DNA of 33,945 nt from Rhodothermales bacterium (GTDB lineage: Bacteria; Bacteroidota; Rhodothermia; Rhodothermales; Bin80), in NCBI GenBank assembly GCA_022822185.1, contig JAJECE010000034.1, positions 1 through 33,945 of the forward strand, written 5' to 3'. Both the position numbers and the translations under genes were made by a program. The notes beneath the pieces are model-generated. The model made no database searches. It was not told where the DNA came from and was given only the letters and a program-made list of their open reading frames with translations. Shown piece after piece: positions 32,564 through 33,945 of this stretch (the stretch's first letter is position 1; the number at the start of each line of letters is the position of its first letter).

Positions 32564-33945
32564 CTACTTCAGCAGTGTCATCATTTTCACGGCTCTGTGC
32601 TTTTCGGTTTGCAGAACATAAATGTACGTATCACTGGCAAGTCCCGCACCGTTGAACAACACACTATGGCGGCCCGCCGGCTGTACGCCCTCAAGCAGCG
32701 TCCTTACCTTCTGCCCCAGCATGTCGTACACCGTAAGCGTGACCTGCCCGGTCCTGGTGAGCGAAAACTCAATGGCCGTAGACGGATTGAACGGGTTCGG
32801 ATAATTCTGTGCCAGCGAAAATTCGCTCGGAATCTCCTCGCCCAGTGATTCAATCGATGTCCGTTCACCTGCATCTGTGATCTTTACTTCAACCGAGGCC
32901 TGTGTTCCCGCCATGATACCTGCAGGTAGCGTCCCGAATGTGATCGTGAATGTTTCATCGTCAAGATCGCTGTCCAGAGACGTAACGATCATGCCGGTGC
33001 CACTCCGTTCATCTTTATTGATAACAATGGCGGAGAGTGCCCCGTAATCGCCTTCTTCCGCCGTACCCGCAGTCAGGACAAGCGGAATGCTTGTCTTACT
33101 GGAAGCCGCCTCTGACAGAGTTGCCATGACCGTTACTTCCTCTCCCTCGGAGACCGGATTCGGAGAGGCGGACAGGGTGACCGTTGCATCGTTATCTGTG
33201 ATCATCAGCGTATATACCTTCATACTCCCCACACTGTATCCCGCACCGCTCGTCAGCGTCAGGATGACCGTCTCGTCGCTCTCGTCTTCGCTATCATCTG
33301 CAATCAGGATTGCGATGTTCACCGAATCCACACCGGCCGCGACCGAGATGGTCCCGGAGTTTGTAATACTGTAGTCTGCTTCTTCCTTTGCGCCCCCTTC
33401 CACACCGTAGATCAAGATCAGGTCGGACTCTGGAGCAGGATGGACACGGACGGCCACATTGTGCACACCGGCATCTTCTGCTATGCTGGCGGAAGCCGAA
33501 TAAAAAGCCGCCTCCGGTGTGGTGTCATTGTCCGTAATCGTTAATGTGTGGGTGTTCACACTCCCCACCTCGTATCCCGCACCGCTCGTTAGTGTCAGGA
33601 CGATGATTTCGTTCTCCTCGTCCTCATTGTCATCGGTGATCATGACCGGAATATTCACCGAGGTCTCCCCCGCAGTCACGTCAACCGTTCCGGAACCGCT
33701 GATGCTGTAGTCCTCTCCTTCGACTGCTGCACCGCCCAGTTCATAACTTAATGCAAGATCTGCCTGCGGCGCAGGAACGATATTGACGATTACATTGTGC
33801 GCACCCGCATCTTCGTCTACGCTGGCGGATGCCGAAGCAAAAGCCGCCTCCGGCGTGGTATCATTGTCCGTAATAGTCAGGGTATGGATGTTTGCATTTC
33901 CGACATCGTATCCCGTACCGCCTGTCAGGGTCAGAGTGATGGTTT
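32564..33945 (-). CDS. Calx-beta repeat protein with T9SS type A sorting domain (N-terminus outside window)
   Basis: The frame is open through the right edge, so only the C-terminal about 460 residues are seen. It is built of Calx-beta-like repeats (TITDNDTTPEAAF, ASIAEDAGVHNVAV, EEADYSITNSGTISVAAG, DESDETVILTLTSGAGY). Corresponding bases at 33195, 33531 and 33867 are spaced by exactly 336 bp (112 residues); the last repeat near the C-terminus is shorter and divergent. The protein ends in a type A sorting domain: FSLAQNYPNPFNPSTAIEFS, VYDMLGQKVRTLLEG, PAGRHSVLF and a basic tail. It should be exported through the outer membrane by the type IX system and anchored or released at the surface. Acidic loops suggest calcium binding. 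Possible adhesin; partner unknown. Confidence 0.85.
   Translation of the reverse strand, partial: TITLTLTGGTGYDVGNANIHTLTITDNDTTPEAAFASASASVDEDAGAHNVIVNIVPAPQADLALSYELGGAAVEGEDYSISGSGTVDVTAGETSVNIPVMITDDNEDEENEIIVLTLTSGAGYEVGSVNTHTLTITDNDTTPEAAFYSASASIAEDAGVHNVAVRVHPAPESDLILIYGVEGGAKEEADYSITNSGTISVAAGVDSVNIAILIADDSEDESDETVILTLTSGAGYSVGSMKVYTLMITDNDATVTLSASPNPVSEGEEVTVMATLSEAASSKTSIPLVLTAGTAEEGDYGALSAIVINKDERSGTGMIVTSLDSDLDDETFTITFGTLPAGIMAGTQASVEVKITDAGERTSIESLGEEIPSEFSLAQNYPNPFNPSTAIEFSLTRTGQVTLTVYDMLGQKVRTLLEGVQPAGRHSVLFNGAGLASDTYIYVLQTEKHRAVKMMTLLK

Noticed and set aside
1..33945. CRISPR array or retron-like structures
   Set aside because: No set of regularly spaced identical short repeats and no reverse-transcriptase motif was seen; the only regular repeats are the 336-bp protein repeats at the right edge.

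Overview
The window looks like chromosomal DNA from a member of the Bacteroidota/Rhodothermota/Balneolota radiation. The evidence is paired TonB-dependent receptors and DUF4249 lipoproteins, a 'YPNPFNPST'-type (T9SS type A) C-terminal sorting domain, a choice-of-anchor-B secreted protein, FG-GAP lipoproteins and very few Shine-Dalgarno sequences. The assignment is by gene content only; there is no rRNA or other phylogenetic marker here.

Layout. (1) 1-2.4 kb is a scarred accessory region: a 12-bp-arm hairpin, insertion-sequence-like ends, a 5'-truncated conjugative coupling protein (TraG/VirD4) and a frameshifted AlbA_2/HATPase regulator. (2) 2.6-10.8 kb, minus strand, holds two paralogous outer-membrane uptake cassettes (TonB receptor followed immediately by a DUF4249 lipoprotein); one also has a small beta-barrel gene in front. 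(3) 11.1-13.8 kb, plus strand, holds an XRE-ImmA/IrrE metallopeptidase regulator, a dead DUF4411 PIN toxin remnant (in-frame stop plus truncation), and an intact AlbA_2/HATPase protein paralogous to the broken one at 1.2-2.4 kb. (4) 14.1-19.7 kb, minus strand, is a three-gene operon of secreted beta-propeller proteins: choice-of-anchor B, then a propeller with a haem-less cytochrome-like domain, then an FG-GAP lipoprotein. (5) 19.7-27.2 kb is an alpha-glucan cluster: glgE-glgB on minus, divergent glgX on plus, and malQ converging on glgX with a 48-bp overlap. Together these extend (GlgE), branch (GlgB), debranch (GlgX) and redistribute (MalQ) glycogen-like alpha-glucan. A GNAT acetyltransferase gene diverges from malQ. 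(6) 28.1-31.5 kb, plus strand, is the most interesting locus: a two-gene, translationally coupled operon encoding a MORC-like GHKL ATPase fused to a PD-(D/E)XK nuclease-like domain, and a cytosine-C5 DNA methyltransferase with a zinc ribbon. It is a predicted ATP-driven restriction-modification or anti-phage system. (7) 31.5-32.5 kb is decayed mobile DNA: a 483-bp inverted-repeat-bounded segment carrying a stray T9SS sorting-domain fragment, and an IS1634-like transposase fossil. (8) 32.6 kb to the right edge, minus strand, is the C-terminal part of a large Calx-beta repeat protein exported by T9SS, with a repeat period of exactly 336 bp.

Housekeeping-type glucan metabolism and nutrient uptake are thus bracketed by mobile and defence DNA at both ends. 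No tRNA, rRNA or CRISPR array was seen. Start codons were moved from the longest ORF where signal peptides, paralogue alignment, family length or gene overlap argued for it; each case is stated in the entry.
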